A stretch of DNA of 64,000 nucleotides from Marisediminicola sp040546025 (GTDB taxonomy: Bacteria; Actinomycetota; Actinomycetes; Actinomycetales; Microbacteriaceae). Positions 51,252-60,105 of this stretch are shown here, piece after piece. Position numbers and translations under genes: made by a program. Location of the stretch: NCBI RefSeq assembly GCF_040546025.1, contig NZ_JBEPNA010000014.1, positions 30,888 to 94,887 of the forward strand. The letters are read 5' to 3'. Position 1 is the stretch's first letter. Each line of letters begins with the position of its first letter. Under the pieces are notes generated by a model. That model searched no databases, was not told the origin of the DNA, and was given only the letters and a program-made list of their open reading frames with translations.

Positions 51252-53363
51252 ATGTCCAACCCCGTGCAATCCGTAACCCTGCCGTCGCCCGAGGCAACCG
51301 AGCCCGGGTGCGCCGAACACTCCCTCCAGCCGCTCATCCACGCCGAGACCCTCGTGCTGCGGGCGCCGACCCAGGCGTGGTCGGCGGCCGACGGCTCGAT
51401 GGGATCCGCGAGCATCCACGGAATCTTCTTCTCCGACATGCGCCTCGTCAACCGCGCCGTCCTGCGGATCGGCGGCCAGGCCGGCGAGGTCATCGCGACG
51501 AGCTCGAACGGCGCGTCATCCGTCACCTTCGTAGCCCTCCAGCGCCACCTCGACGACCGGATGCCGGACCCGCGCGTTCGCTCGCTGCTCACGCGCACCG
51601 CGACGACGGCGGGCATCCGCGAGGACCTGCGACTCGAGTCGAACCTGGGCACCGAGATCAACACGACGGTCGAGCTCGTGCTGTCACTGGACCTCGCCGA
51701 CATGGACCATGTGAAGGGCGGGCACGGCGCGGCCGACCCCGCCCCGCTCGCGAACGTCGACGGCACCGGCATCCGCTGGTCGAACGACTCGATCAGCGCC
51801 TCGATCGATGCCCCGGCGGCCACCATCACGGTGCTCGGCTCGGGCGAGGTCCGACTGCTGTGGCAGGTCACCGTTCCCCCGTTCGGCTCGGCCACCGTCG
51901 GCTGGAACCTCTCCGCGGTCGACTCGCGGGCGATCGTGCACGGCGTCGAGGGGCCGGCCGCCTGGAGCATCCCCACCGTGGACGCCGCCGACGACCGTCT
52001 CGGCCGCTGGCTTGCCGTCGCCCTCGACGACCTCGCCGCCCTGCGCCTCAGCCCCGCGAGCCACCCCGACCGGGTCTTCCTTGCCGCGGGCGCCCCCTGG
52101 TTCTTCACTCTCTTCGGCCGCGACTCGATCTGGGCCGCGCGGATGATGCTGCCGCTCGGCACCGAGCTCGCCGCCGACACTCTGCGCGTGCTCGCCAACC
52201 TGCAGGGCACCACCTCGGTGCCCGACACCGCCGAGCAGCCGGGCAAGATCATGCACGAGATGCGCCGCGACGGCCTCTCGATGCCCGGCGAGGGACTCCA
52301 CCTGCCGCCGCTCTACTACGGCACCGTCGATGCGACTCCGCTCTGGGTCTGCCTGCTGCACGACGCCTGGCGCTGGGGCATGCCGGAGGAACAGGTGCGC
52401 GAGCTGCTGCCGAACGTCGTTGCCGCGCTCGAGTGGATGCGGGACTTCGGCGACGCCGACGGCGACGGCCTGCTCGAATACGTCGACGAGACCGGGCACG
52501 GCCTCGCCAACCAGGGCTGGAAGGACTCCGGCGACTCCGTGCAGTGGCGCGACGGCACCCTCGCCGACGGTCCGATCGCACTGTGCGAGGTGCAGGCCTA
52601 CGCCTTCGAGGCCGCGACGCACGGCGCCGACCTGCTCGACCATTTCGGGGTCGACGGTGGCGACGCCTGGCGGGACTGGGCATCCGTGTTGCGCACCCGG
52701 TTCAACGAGGAGTTCTGGATCGACTCCCCCGCCGGCGCCTACCCGGCGATCGCTCTCGACGCCGCGAAGCGCCCCGTCGACACCGTAACGAGCAACCTCG
52801 GACACCTGCTCGGCACCGGGCTGCTCGACGCGGCCCAGGCGCGGCGGATCGCCGACCACCTCGTCTCGCCCGAGATGAGCAGCGGCTACGGCCTGCGCAC
52901 GATGAGCACCGACTCGGCCGGATACTGGCCGCTCAGCTACCACGGCGGCAGCGTGTGGACCCATGACACCGCCATCGCGATCGCCGGCCTTGCCCGTGAG
53001 GGCTTCGCGGCCGAAGCCGGCGTGCTCGTCTCGGGGCTGCTCGCCGCGGCATCCGGATTCGATTTCCGTCTCCCCGAACTGCACTCGGGCGACCCCGCTG
53101 CACTGTTCTCCACGCCGGTGCCGTACCCGGCGGCGTGCCGCCCGCAGGCGTGGTCGGCCGCGTCGTCGGTGTCGATCCTGTCGAGCGTGCTCGGGCTCGC
53201 GCCGGATGCCGTGGCCGGGGTGCTCGGGGTGTCGCCGGCGGCGACGGCCCTCGCGCCGCTGAGCGTGACGGGTCTGCGGTTCGCGGGCGCACCGGTGTCG
53301 ATCGCGGTCAACGCCGACGGTGAGGTCTCGGGGGCGTCGGGCGCGACCATCGAGGTGCGCTGA
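51252..53363 (+). CDS. Glycogen debranching enzyme-like (amylo-alpha-1,6-glucosidase family) protein
   Basis: 703 residues. The N-terminal beta-sandwich (SMGSASIHGIFFSDMRLVNR, residues about 47-300) resembles the GDE_N_bis domain; the C-terminal (alpha/alpha)6 part has GAPWFFTLFGRDSIWAARMM, GLHLPPLYYGTVDATPLWVC, NQGWKDSGDSVQW with acidic residues and SGYGLRTMSTDSAGYWPLSY. Family members remove alpha-1,6 branches or hydrolyse related glucosides in the cytoplasm. Divergent from the LacI/ABC operon, it is likely to process the imported oligosaccharide. A plausible GAGGAG is about 13 bp before the ATG. Confidence 0.85.
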   Translation: MSNPVQSVTLPSPEATEPGCAEHSLQPLIHAETLVLRAPTQAWSAADGSMGSASIHGIFFSDMRLVNRAVLRIGGQAGEVIATSSNGASSVTFVALQRHLDDRMPDPRVRSLLTRTATTAGIREDLRLESNLGTEINTTVELVLSLDLADMDHVKGGHGAADPAPLANVDGTGIRWSNDSISASIDAPAATITVLGSGEVRLLWQVTVPPFGSATVGWNLSAVDSRAIVHGVEGPAAWSIPTVDAADDRLGRWLAVALDDLAALRLSPASHPDRVFLAAGAPWFFTLFGRDSIWAARMMLPLGTELAADTLRVLANLQGTTSVPDTAEQPGKIMHEMRRDGLSMPGEGLHLPPLYYGTVDATPLWVCLLHDAWRWGMPEEQVRELLPNVVAALEWMRDFGDADGDGLLEYVDETGHGLANQGWKDSGDSVQWRDGTLADGPIALCEVQAYAFEAATHGADLLDHFGVDGGDAWRDWASVLRTRFNEEFWIDSPAGAYPAIALDAAKRPVDTVTSNLGHLLGTGLLDAAQARRIADHLVSPEMSSGYGLRTMSTDSAGYWPLSYHGGSVWTHDTAIAIAGLAREGFAAEAGVLVSGLLAAASGFDFRLPELHSGDPAALFSTPVPYPAACRPQAWSAASSVSILSSVLGLAPDAVAGVLGVSPAATALAPLSVTGLRFAGAPVSIAVNADGEVSGASGATIEVR

Positions 53364-53407
53364 GCCGGCACCTCGATCACAGGCTGCCCCCGACGAGCGC
53401 CCGGTCG

Positions 53408-53556
53408 CTTTCATTATTCAGGAGTGGTGGGCGGGGCGGCGGGCGGATGCTGGGACATCGAGCATCCGACCGCTTGCGCCGCACCATTCTTGCGAGAAAC
53501 GCAGCATTCTTGCGTCCGGTTGGCCCCGGCAGCATTTCACTCCTGAATAATGAAAG
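53408..53556. repeat. Class A element, copy 3 (minimal 149-bp form)
   Basis: One copy of CTTTCATTATTCAGGAGT at each end (53408-53425 and the exact complement 53539-53556), without amplification. Core: GGATGCT/AGCATCC stem, CCGCACCATTCTTGCG and a second CATTCTTGCG repeat. It shares GCATCCGAC, GCCGCACCATT and GAAACGCA with copy 2. Right end is 3 bp from the stop codon of the monooxygenase gene. Confidence 0.92.
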
Positions 53557-53559
53557 CTG

Positions 53560-54654
53560 TCAGAGGTTGCTGAGGGTCGCGACCACCTGACGCGCGATCG
53601 TGCGCCCGGCCCGGTTCGCACCGACCGTGGATCCCTGCGGCCCGTAGCCCGCGAAAAAGACGCGGGCGTCCTTCCAGGCCGAGCTGTTGCCAACCTGAAT
53701 GCCGCCGGCCTTCTCGCGCAGCTTGAGCGGAGCGAGGTGGCGCAGCTCCGGGCGGAAGCCGGTCGACCAGATGATCGCGTCGGCTTTCTGGAAGCTGCCG
53801 TCGGCGAACCGCACGCCATCCGGCTCGATCGCGGTGAACAGTGGTCGGGCGACGAGCGTTCCCCGCTCGATGCCGGCCGCAATGCGCCGGGTCTTGGGCA
53901 CACCGGTGCCGCTCACGATGCTCGGCAGCGCCCGGCCCTCGCGCGCGGCGAGGTCCTGCATCGCGACCGCGGAGACCCGAGCCTCGAGGTCGAAGTCGCC
54001 CTCGTCGAGAAACTCGATCTCGCGGCGACTGACCCATGCGAGCTGCCCGGCGACCCCCTCGAGCTCGAGCAGGAATCCGATCGCCGAGGTGCCGCCGCCG
54101 ACCACGACGACGCTCTGCCCGGCAAACTCCGAGGCGGCCACGTAGTCGGTGGTGTGAACGTGGCGTCCCGCGAACGAGTTCAATCCCGGGTAGTACGGCA
54201 CGAACGGCGAGCCCCACGTGCCGGTCGCATTGACGACGGTGTGTGTCGGCACATCCCGCTGCCCCGCAGGGCCGGCGATGCGAACGACAAGCTCGATCCC
54301 CCGGTTGAACACCGACCTGACCGCCGCCGGACGCTCCACCCGCAGCCCGAAGTGCTCCTCGTATGTGCGATAGTAGGTGGCCACGACGGCCTTCGCCGGG
54401 GCGTGGCGGTCTGCGTCATCGAAGCTCAGGCCGAGTTCCTTCATGCCGGGAAGGTCGTTGATGCGGTGTGCCGAACCAATCCGCAGGGCCTCCCACCGGT
54501 GCTGCCACGCACCGCCCGTTCCCGGCCCGCGATCGACGATGAGGAAGTCCTCGCCGGGGACCAGCCCGAGCTTCTGCAGGTAATAGGCGACCGAGAGTCC
54601 TGCCTGTCCTGCGCCGATGACGATGACGCCGGGATGGCTCGGGTCATAGGTCAC
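53560..54654 (-). CDS. Flavin-dependent monooxygenase-like oxidoreductase (CzcO/FMO type)
   Basis: 364 residues. FAD-binding VIVIGAGQAGLSVAYYLQKL (GxGxxG) starts the protein; GTGGAWQHRWEALRIGSAHR is typical of FMO/Baeyer-Villiger types; NADPH-binding SVVVVGGGTSAIGFLLELEG follows, and the terminal GYGPQGSTVGANRAGRTIAR. It would oxygenate or oxidise an unknown small substrate. No operon partners; its terminator region is a class A repeat. Confidence 0.87.
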   Translation of the reverse strand: MTYDPSHPGVIVIGAGQAGLSVAYYLQKLGLVPGEDFLIVDRGPGTGGAWQHRWEALRIGSAHRINDLPGMKELGLSFDDADRHAPAKAVVATYYRTYEEHFGLRVERPAAVRSVFNRGIELVVRIAGPAGQRDVPTHTVVNATGTWGSPFVPYYPGLNSFAGRHVHTTDYVAASEFAGQSVVVVGGGTSAIGFLLELEGVAGQLAWVSRREIEFLDEGDFDLEARVSAVAMQDLAAREGRALPSIVSGTGVPKTRRIAAGIERGTLVARPLFTAIEPDGVRFADGSFQKADAIIWSTGFRPELRHLAPLKLREKAGGIQVGNSSAWKDARVFFAGYGPQGSTVGANRAGRTIARQVVATLSNL

Positions 54655-54856
54655 GCGTTCACGCTACCGGTCGATGCCGCGCTCGCGAGAATTCCCATCG
54701 GACCAAGGGCGGATGCTCCAGTCCGACCCTGTGGACAGACGGCGCTGAGCGCTCGGCGCTTAGTGCTAAAGTTAGGGGTTAGTTCATAGCATTCCTGTTG
54801 GCCATTGCCCGACGCGTCCTTCCCGTGCGCGGGCTGGAATTGTAAGGGGGTCATCC

Positions 54857-55090
54857 ATGGGACGCGGTCGCCAGAAGGCAAAGCACACCAAGGTCGCCCG
54901 GGAGCTGAAGTACTTCAGCCCAGACACCAACTATGGCGCGCTCCAGCGCGAGTTGACCCACTCGTCGCCCGAGCAGGATGAACTCATCGACAAGTGGGCG
55001 GATGTCGCAGCCGACCCCCAGGCGTTCGGCCCCAACGCCGATGACGACGACGACGAGACCGAAGATTCCTCCGAGGCGCAGAGCGCCTGA
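54857..55090 (+). CDS. DUF3073 family protein
   Basis: 77 residues: MGRGRQKAKHTKVARELKYF, then SPDTNYGALQRELTHSSPEQ, ending in an acidic run (NADDDDDETEDSSEAQ). The conserved basic start and acidic tail are the DUF3073 pattern, widespread in actinobacteria. Function unknown; a nucleic-acid or ribosome-linked role is a guess. A 202-bp upstream gap with AGTTAGGGGTTAGTTC at 54771 contains the promoter. Confidence 0.9.
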   Translation: MGRGRQKAKHTKVARELKYFSPDTNYGALQRELTHSSPEQDELIDKWADVAADPQAFGPNADDDDDETEDSSEAQSA

Positions 55091-55174
55091 AGTTCCGGCG
55101 CTGAGCGCCTGACGGCTCGCCGATGGCGCACCGCCCCCGGGTCTCGAACAGCCGTCGCCAACTGCTGCCCGCGA

Positions 55175-56023
55175 TCAACCGCCCGCGTGCATCCTCCGGT
55201 AGCTCGCCAGCGGCATTCCGCACGCCGCGGTGAAGCTGGCGTAGAACGTGCTGTGCGAGGGGAACCCCGACGCCCGCCCGACATCGGACACCGGGATGTC
55301 GCCGGTGACGAGCAGGCGTTGCGCCTCTCCCACCCGGTACTGCACAAGGTAGGCGTGGATCGAGAGTCCGACGACGCGCTTGAACAGCGCGGTGGCGTAG
55401 TGCGGGTGCACGTGCGCCACCTCGGCGACCTGCGCGACCCGCAGCGGCCGATGGAAGTTGTCGGCGATGTAGGCCGCCATGTCGCCCGCCCGCCGCACGG
55501 CGTCGTCGTCGGCCCCGGCAACGGCAGACGAGGCGCCACCCGGCGTCGGCCCGGCGCTCCCCTGCGGCTGGGCGACCAGCGCGAACCGGGAGAGGAACGC
55601 CTCCACCTCGAGCGCCGCCACGGATTCCGCGAACTCGGAGCCGCTCGCCAGGTCGTGCGTCCACGGCGCGAGCCGCCGCCCGCCGTCGGCCACCGTCCAG
55701 TCCGCGGGGGCGACTAGCACCTCGCCGCCGAGCAGCGCCCGCACCGCCGCGCGGGGCACCCGCCACGAGGTGAACCTGGCCAGCGGAATGGTGAGCCAGG
55801 TGATCGGCGCTTCGGCGCGCACCTCCACGAGCTGGTGCGGTGTCGCGCCCCAGAACGCGGAGACCCTTCCGGCCGGCACCTCGACCCGTCGCCCGCCCAC
55901 CATGTAGGCGAGGTCCGACGCACTGAAGTTCACCTCGATGTCGTTGTGCTGGTGCGCGGTCGACATCCGCCCGGCACTCGCGCTCCAGCAGGAGAACCCA
56001 AACGAAGCACGGTCACCGAACAT
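55175..56023 (-). CDS. AraC-family regulator with cupin sensor domain
   Basis: 282 residues from the ATG at 56023. N-terminal cupin (HQHNDIEVNFSASDLAYMVG, AGRVSAFWGATPHQLVEV); C-terminal AraC domain with two HTHs (LRVAQVAEVAHVHPHYATAL; IPVSDVGRASGFPSHSTFYA). The cupin half binds a small sugar or acid. It diverges from a PhyH-type dioxygenase, with an inverted repeat between, so it likely activates that gene. Confidence 0.93.
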   Translation of the reverse strand: MFGDRASFGFSCWSASAGRMSTAHQHNDIEVNFSASDLAYMVGGRRVEVPAGRVSAFWGATPHQLVEVRAEAPITWLTIPLARFTSWRVPRAAVRALLGGEVLVAPADWTVADGGRRLAPWTHDLASGSEFAESVAALEVEAFLSRFALVAQPQGSAGPTPGGASSAVAGADDDAVRRAGDMAAYIADNFHRPLRVAQVAEVAHVHPHYATALFKRVVGLSIHAYLVQYRVGEAQRLLVTGDIPVSDVGRASGFPSHSTFYASFTAACGMPLASYRRMHAGG

Positions 56024-56074
56024 GAGTTGATTATTCCGGAAACGAACCGCGAAATTCGAGATGAATGCCGAATA

Positions 56075-56091
56075 CCACGTCCGTATCGTGG
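56075..56091. promoter_or_regulatory. Inverted repeat upstream of the PhyH gene
   Basis: CCACG-TCCGTAT-CGTGG, perfect 5-bp arms, only 4 bp before the PhyH start in the 72-bp divergent gap. Possibly an AraC-type binding site or start-site hairpin. Confidence 0.4.
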
Positions 56092-56095
56092 GTGC

Positions 56096-57013
56096 ATGAT
56101 CACCACCAGCATCCGTCAGCTCACCCCGCACCACCTGACCGCCGAGCAGGTCGCGACCTTCGATGAGCAGGGCTACCTCGTGCTCAAGAGCCGCATTCCG
56201 GCCGATCTCCTGCTCCGCCTCCAGGATGCCGCGGCGCGCTGGATCGAGACCGGCCGCACCTCCGCCGCATCCGGGCACCCCGACCCCGACTACGTCTTCG
56301 CTCAGCGTTCCGGCGGCCGCGTGATGTTCCGCATTGACTACCTTCACGGCAAGAGCGAGCCCGCCTCCCTCGAGCTGCTCGGCAGCCCCGCCGTGCTCAG
56401 GATCGCGGAGAGTCTCGCCGGGGCGAATTTCGTGCCCACCTACGAATCCCTCGTCTTCAAGGACGAGGGCGACGGCGCCGCCATCGACTGGCACCAGGAC
56501 GCCGTGCACCCCCGCAACCACCGCATCTTCAACGTCGATGTCTACCTCGACGCCGCGCGTCCCGGTGAGGGCTCGTTGCGCGTCGCCCCGGGGTCACACA
56601 CCAGGCCCGTCGACGTCTGCCAGCTCGCCGAGGAGTACGGCTGGGACGCCCCCGGCGTCGTGCAGACCGAGCTCGAGCCCGGTGACGTGCTCGTGCACGA
56701 CGTCATGGTGGTGCACGGGTCGGAGGCCGTGACCAACAATCGCCTGCGCCGCACGATCTACTACGAATTCCGTCCCGCGGAGCAGATCATTGCAGAGGGG
56801 CCGTGGAGCGCCGAGTGGGTCGACCAGCGGATGCGCCTGATTCCGCTCGCCCTCGCGGCGGATGCGCGCCGGCATCCGGGGGACGGCGGATTCGCCTGGA
56901 ACCCCGACGACCGGTTCCGGCCCGAGGTCGGCGACGACGCGGAGGCCGAGCTGCGCATTGCGCACAGAGTGCACAGCAGAGGCTCCTACTGCAGCGCCGG
57001 CAGCGTGGCCTAG
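56096..57013 (+). CDS. Phytanoyl-CoA dioxygenase (PhyH) family protein
   Basis: 305 residues. Iron ligands are visible: DWHQDAVHPRNHRIF (HxD) and the distal His in VHDVMVVHGSEAVTNNRLRR, with the Arg that binds 2-oxoglutarate. AEQVATFDEQGYLVLKSRIP is the usual opening. These are Fe(II)/2-oxoglutarate oxygenases acting on diverse small molecules, often phosphonates, sugars or amino acids. The substrate is presumably the one sensed by the adjacent AraC regulator. Confidence 0.9.
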   Translation: MITTSIRQLTPHHLTAEQVATFDEQGYLVLKSRIPADLLLRLQDAAARWIETGRTSAASGHPDPDYVFAQRSGGRVMFRIDYLHGKSEPASLELLGSPAVLRIAESLAGANFVPTYESLVFKDEGDGAAIDWHQDAVHPRNHRIFNVDVYLDAARPGEGSLRVAPGSHTRPVDVCQLAEEYGWDAPGVVQTELEPGDVLVHDVMVVHGSEAVTNNRLRRTIYYEFRPAEQIIAEGPWSAEWVDQRMRLIPLALAADARRHPGDGGFAWNPDDRFRPEVGDDAEAELRIAHRVHSRGSYCSAGSVA

Positions 57014-57022
57014 TGGCGCCGG

Positions 57023-57397
57023 TCAGGCGTTGAGAACGGCCGCGTTGCTCATCTCGACGAACGCCGGGATCGAGAAGATCCCGATGCTGAGCGCGATGAT
57101 CAGGATCACCACCATCACCAGCCCGAGGAACAGTATCGCGCCGTTGATCCACACGCCCGCGAGGGCGAAGTTCCTGCCCTCCGGCTCACGCCGCAGGCCC
57201 ATCACGCCGAGCACGAGTCCGACGATCGGCACCACGACGGTGAATCCGAAGAACAGCGACAGGATTCCGAGCACCGTGCTCGCGATGCTGAGCCCGCGCT
57301 CCGGCGCCTGGGAGAAGCCGTTTGACTGGTACGGGTTGGTGTCGTAGCCGCTACCGGGCTGCGGCGGCGGGGTGGGTGCATTCTGCGGATCGGTCAT
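57023..57397 (-). CDS. DUF4190-type small membrane protein
   Basis: 124 residues: a Pro/Gly-rich head, a first helix pair (ASTVLGILSLFFGFTVVVPI), then GLVLGVMGLRREPEGRNFAL, AGVWINGAILFLGLVMVVIL and a final hydrophobic tail. The GxxxG/REPEG layout is the DUF4190 pattern of actinobacteria. Function unknown; it converges with the PhyH gene (9 bp). Confidence 0.85.
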   Translation of the reverse strand: MTDPQNAPTPPPQPGSGYDTNPYQSNGFSQAPERGLSIASTVLGILSLFFGFTVVVPIVGLVLGVMGLRREPEGRNFALAGVWINGAILFLGLVMVVILIIALSIGIFSIPAFVEMSNAAVLNA

Positions 57398-57451
57398 CTA
57401 CACGAAACTAGACTCTGCGGCATCCGGGGGCCACCCCCGCATCCGGGGCGA

Positions 57452-58549
57452 TCAGGCGTAGGCGCCGACGAGGCGAACGGCGCCGCCGTCGACACCCTTC
57501 GCGCCCTGCTCGAAACCGGTGAGGTCGCGCGCGGCGGTCTGGACGACGCCGAGCGTCCACGCCGGGATGCCGCCGTCGCGCAGCCGGTCGACGATGATTG
57601 CGGCCTTGTCGGCGCGCACGACCGCGATCATGCCGATGCCGAGGTTCCAGGTTCCCTCGGTGTCGGCGAGCGAGAGGCCGCCCCACCCGGCGAGCACGTG
57701 GAAGACGGGCTGAGGAGTCCAGCTGCTGCGCTCGAGCTCGACCCAGGAGCCCACCGGCAGCACGCGGGCGAGGTTCGCGGCGATGCCGCCCCCGGTGACG
57801 TGGCTGAGCGCGTGCACGCCGTCGCCCGTGACGGGGTCGTCGAGCAGCCGCAGCAGTGGTGCGGTGTAGAGCCGGGTCGGCTCGAGCAGCACCTCGCCGA
57901 TGAGGCCGCCGAGGTCGTCGGAGTGGTCGGTGTAGCCGGCGTCCCGCCCGGCGAGGATGTGCCGCACGAGCGAATAGCCGTTGCTGTGCAGGCCGGATGA
58001 TTCGAGCGCCACCACGACGTCGCCGTCGGTCACCCGGTGCGCACCGAGCAGGGCATCCGCCTCGACCGCGCCGACCGCGGCGCCCGCGACGTCGTAGTCG
58101 TCGGGGCCGAGCAGGCCCGGATGCTCGGCCGTCTCGCCGCCGACGAGGGCGGTGCCGGTCTCGGAGCATCCGCGCGCGATGCCGGCGACGATCGCCGCGA
58201 TCCGCTCGGGGATGACCTTGCCGCAGGCGATGTAGTCGGTCATGAACAGGGGTTTCGCGCCGACGACGACGATGTCGTCGACGACCATGCCGACGAGGTC
58301 GAGTCCGATGGTGTCGTGCTTGTCGAGCGCCTGCGCGATTGCGACCTTGGTGCCGACCCCGTCGGTCGAGGTCGCGAGCAGCGGGCGCTCGAACGACTTC
58401 AGGAACGACACGTCGAAGAGGCCGGCAAAGCCGCCCACACCGCCGACGACTCCGGGCCCGTGCGTCGCGGAGACGGCCGACTTCATGAGCTCGACGGCGA
58501 GATCCCCGGCGGCGGTGTCCACGCCGGCGGCACTGTAACTGTTCGACAT
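57452..58549 (-). CDS. purM: Phosphoribosylformylglycinamidine cyclo-ligase
   Basis: 365 residues from the ATG at 58549 (MSNSYSAAGVDTAAGD). Signatures: RPLLATSTDGVGTKVAIAQA, DLVGMVVDDIVVVGAKPLF, ALVGGETAEHPGL and VLSHVTGGGIAANLARVL-like HALSHVTGGGIAANLA. It makes aminoimidazole ribotide in purine synthesis. It diverges from purF across 88 bp, unlike the usual purF-purM order on one strand. The 3' side holds a CGGGGG/CCCCCG hairpin near 57430. Confidence 0.96.
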   Translation of the reverse strand: MSNSYSAAGVDTAAGDLAVELMKSAVSATHGPGVVGGVGGFAGLFDVSFLKSFERPLLATSTDGVGTKVAIAQALDKHDTIGLDLVGMVVDDIVVVGAKPLFMTDYIACGKVIPERIAAIVAGIARGCSETGTALVGGETAEHPGLLGPDDYDVAGAAVGAVEADALLGAHRVTDGDVVVALESSGLHSNGYSLVRHILAGRDAGYTDHSDDLGGLIGEVLLEPTRLYTAPLLRLLDDPVTGDGVHALSHVTGGGIAANLARVLPVGSWVELERSSWTPQPVFHVLAGWGGLSLADTEGTWNLGIGMIAVVRADKAAIIVDRLRDGGIPAWTLGVVQTAARDLTGFEQGAKGVDGGAVRLVGAYA

Positions 58550-58637
58550 TCGCGGTTCCGTTCGTGAGCGTGAAAGACTGGGGTGCGCCGCGTTATTCAG
58601 CTGCGGTACAACTCTATGGTCTGGAGCACGCCCACGA

Positions 58638-60095
58638 ATGTGCGGCATTGTCGGCATTGTTTCTTCGGAACCCGCCAACCAACTCGTCTACGAAAGCCTT
58701 CTCCTGCTGCAGCACCGCGGCCAGGACTCGACCGGCATCGCTACCGCCGACGGCCGAACCTTCCACATGGTGAAGGCAAAAGGCCAGGTGCGGGAGGCAT
58801 TCCGCACGCGTGACATGCGTGCTCTGCCCGGCACCATGGGCCTCGGCCACGTGCGCTACGCGACCCGCGGTTCCGCCGCGAACGAGGAGGAGGCGCAGCC
58901 GTTCTACGTGAACGCGCCCTACGGCATCGTTCTCGTGCACAACGGCAACCTCACCAACACCCGCGAGCTCACCCAAGAGCTGTTCGATATCGACCGGCGC
59001 CACCTCAACACGACATCCGACACCGAACTGCTCGTCAATGTGCTCGCGCACGAGCTGCAGCAGCAGGTGTCCGGCGCCGACCTCGACCCCTCGCAGATCT
59101 TCGCGGCGGTCGAGCGAGTGCACGAGCGGGTCGAGGGCTCCTATGCCACGATCGCGCTCATTCCCGGACACGGCCTGCTCGCGTTCCGCGATCCGTTCGG
59201 CATCCGTCCGCTCGTTCTGGGCCGGCGCCCCAAGGGCATGGTCGGCTACGAGTGGGTCGTCGCATCCGAGTCGCTCGTGCTCGAGAGCGGCGGATACGAG
59301 ATGGTTCGGGATGTCGCGCCCGGCGAGGCGATCTTCATCGCCCTCGATGGCGAGATGACCTCGAAGCAGTGCGCGGCGAACCCGCGGCTGATTCCGTGCT
59401 CGTTCGAGTACGTGTACCTCGCCCGCCCCGACTCGGTCATGAACGGCATCTCGGTCTACGAGGCGCGGCTTCGGCTCGGCGACAGCCTCGCCGACACGAT
59501 CGCGAAGTACACCCCGCGCGGCGACATCGACGTCGTCATGCCCATTCCGGATTCGGCCAGGCCCGCGGCGATGCAGGTGGCCCGCAAGCTCGGGCTCGAG
59601 TACCGCGAGGGCTTCTACAAGAACCGCTACGTCGGCCGCACGTTCATCATGCCGGGGCAGGCGGAGCGCAAGAAGAGCGTGCGGCAGAAGCTCAACGCGA
59701 TGGGCAGCGAGTTCCGCGGCAAGAACATCCTCATCGTCGACGACTCGATCGTGCGCGGGACGACCTCGAAGGAGATCGTCGAGATGGCGAGGCTCGCCGG
59801 GGCCAACAAGGTCACCTTCACGTCGGCGGCCCCGCCCGTGCGCTTTCCGCACGTCTACGGAATCAACATGCCCAGCCGGCACGAGCTCGTGGCGCACGGG
59901 AAGAAGATTCCCGACATCCGCACGGACCTCGGCGCGGACTACCTGATCTTTCAGGAGGTCGCGGACATGCAGGCGGCGATCATCGCCGGCTCGTCGGTCA
60001 CCGAGCTCGAGATGAGCTGCTTCACGGGCGACTACGTCACTGGCTCGGTCTCGCCGGAGTACCTCAACTGGGTCGAGCGCAACCAGGCCAGCTAG
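58638..60095 (+). CDS. purF: Amidophosphoribosyltransferase
   Basis: 485 residues beginning MCGIVGIVSSEPANQLVY; the Cys2 nucleophile (after Met removal) and the ESLLLLQHRGQDSTGIA glutaminase motif are intact. PRPP-binding NILIVDDSIVRGTTSKEIVE and VPQ/SAAPPVRFPHVYGINMP complete it. First committed step of purine synthesis. A class A repeat begins 11 bp after its stop. Confidence 0.98.
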   Translation: MCGIVGIVSSEPANQLVYESLLLLQHRGQDSTGIATADGRTFHMVKAKGQVREAFRTRDMRALPGTMGLGHVRYATRGSAANEEEAQPFYVNAPYGIVLVHNGNLTNTRELTQELFDIDRRHLNTTSDTELLVNVLAHELQQQVSGADLDPSQIFAAVERVHERVEGSYATIALIPGHGLLAFRDPFGIRPLVLGRRPKGMVGYEWVVASESLVLESGGYEMVRDVAPGEAIFIALDGEMTSKQCAANPRLIPCSFEYVYLARPDSVMNGISVYEARLRLGDSLADTIAKYTPRGDIDVVMPIPDSARPAAMQVARKLGLEYREGFYKNRYVGRTFIMPGQAERKKSVRQKLNAMGSEFRGKNILIVDDSIVRGTTSKEIVEMARLAGANKVTFTSAAPPVRFPHVYGINMPSRHELVAHGKKIPDIRTDLGADYLIFQEVADMQAAIIAGSSVTELEMSCFTGDYVTGSVSPEYLNWVERNQAS

Positions 60096-60105
60096 CCGCT
60101 GGGGG

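Noticed and set aside
57420..57451. Hairpin CGGGGG/CCCCCG as terminator of purM
   Set aside because: Stem is short with no T-tract; mentioned under purM but not annotated as a separate terminator.
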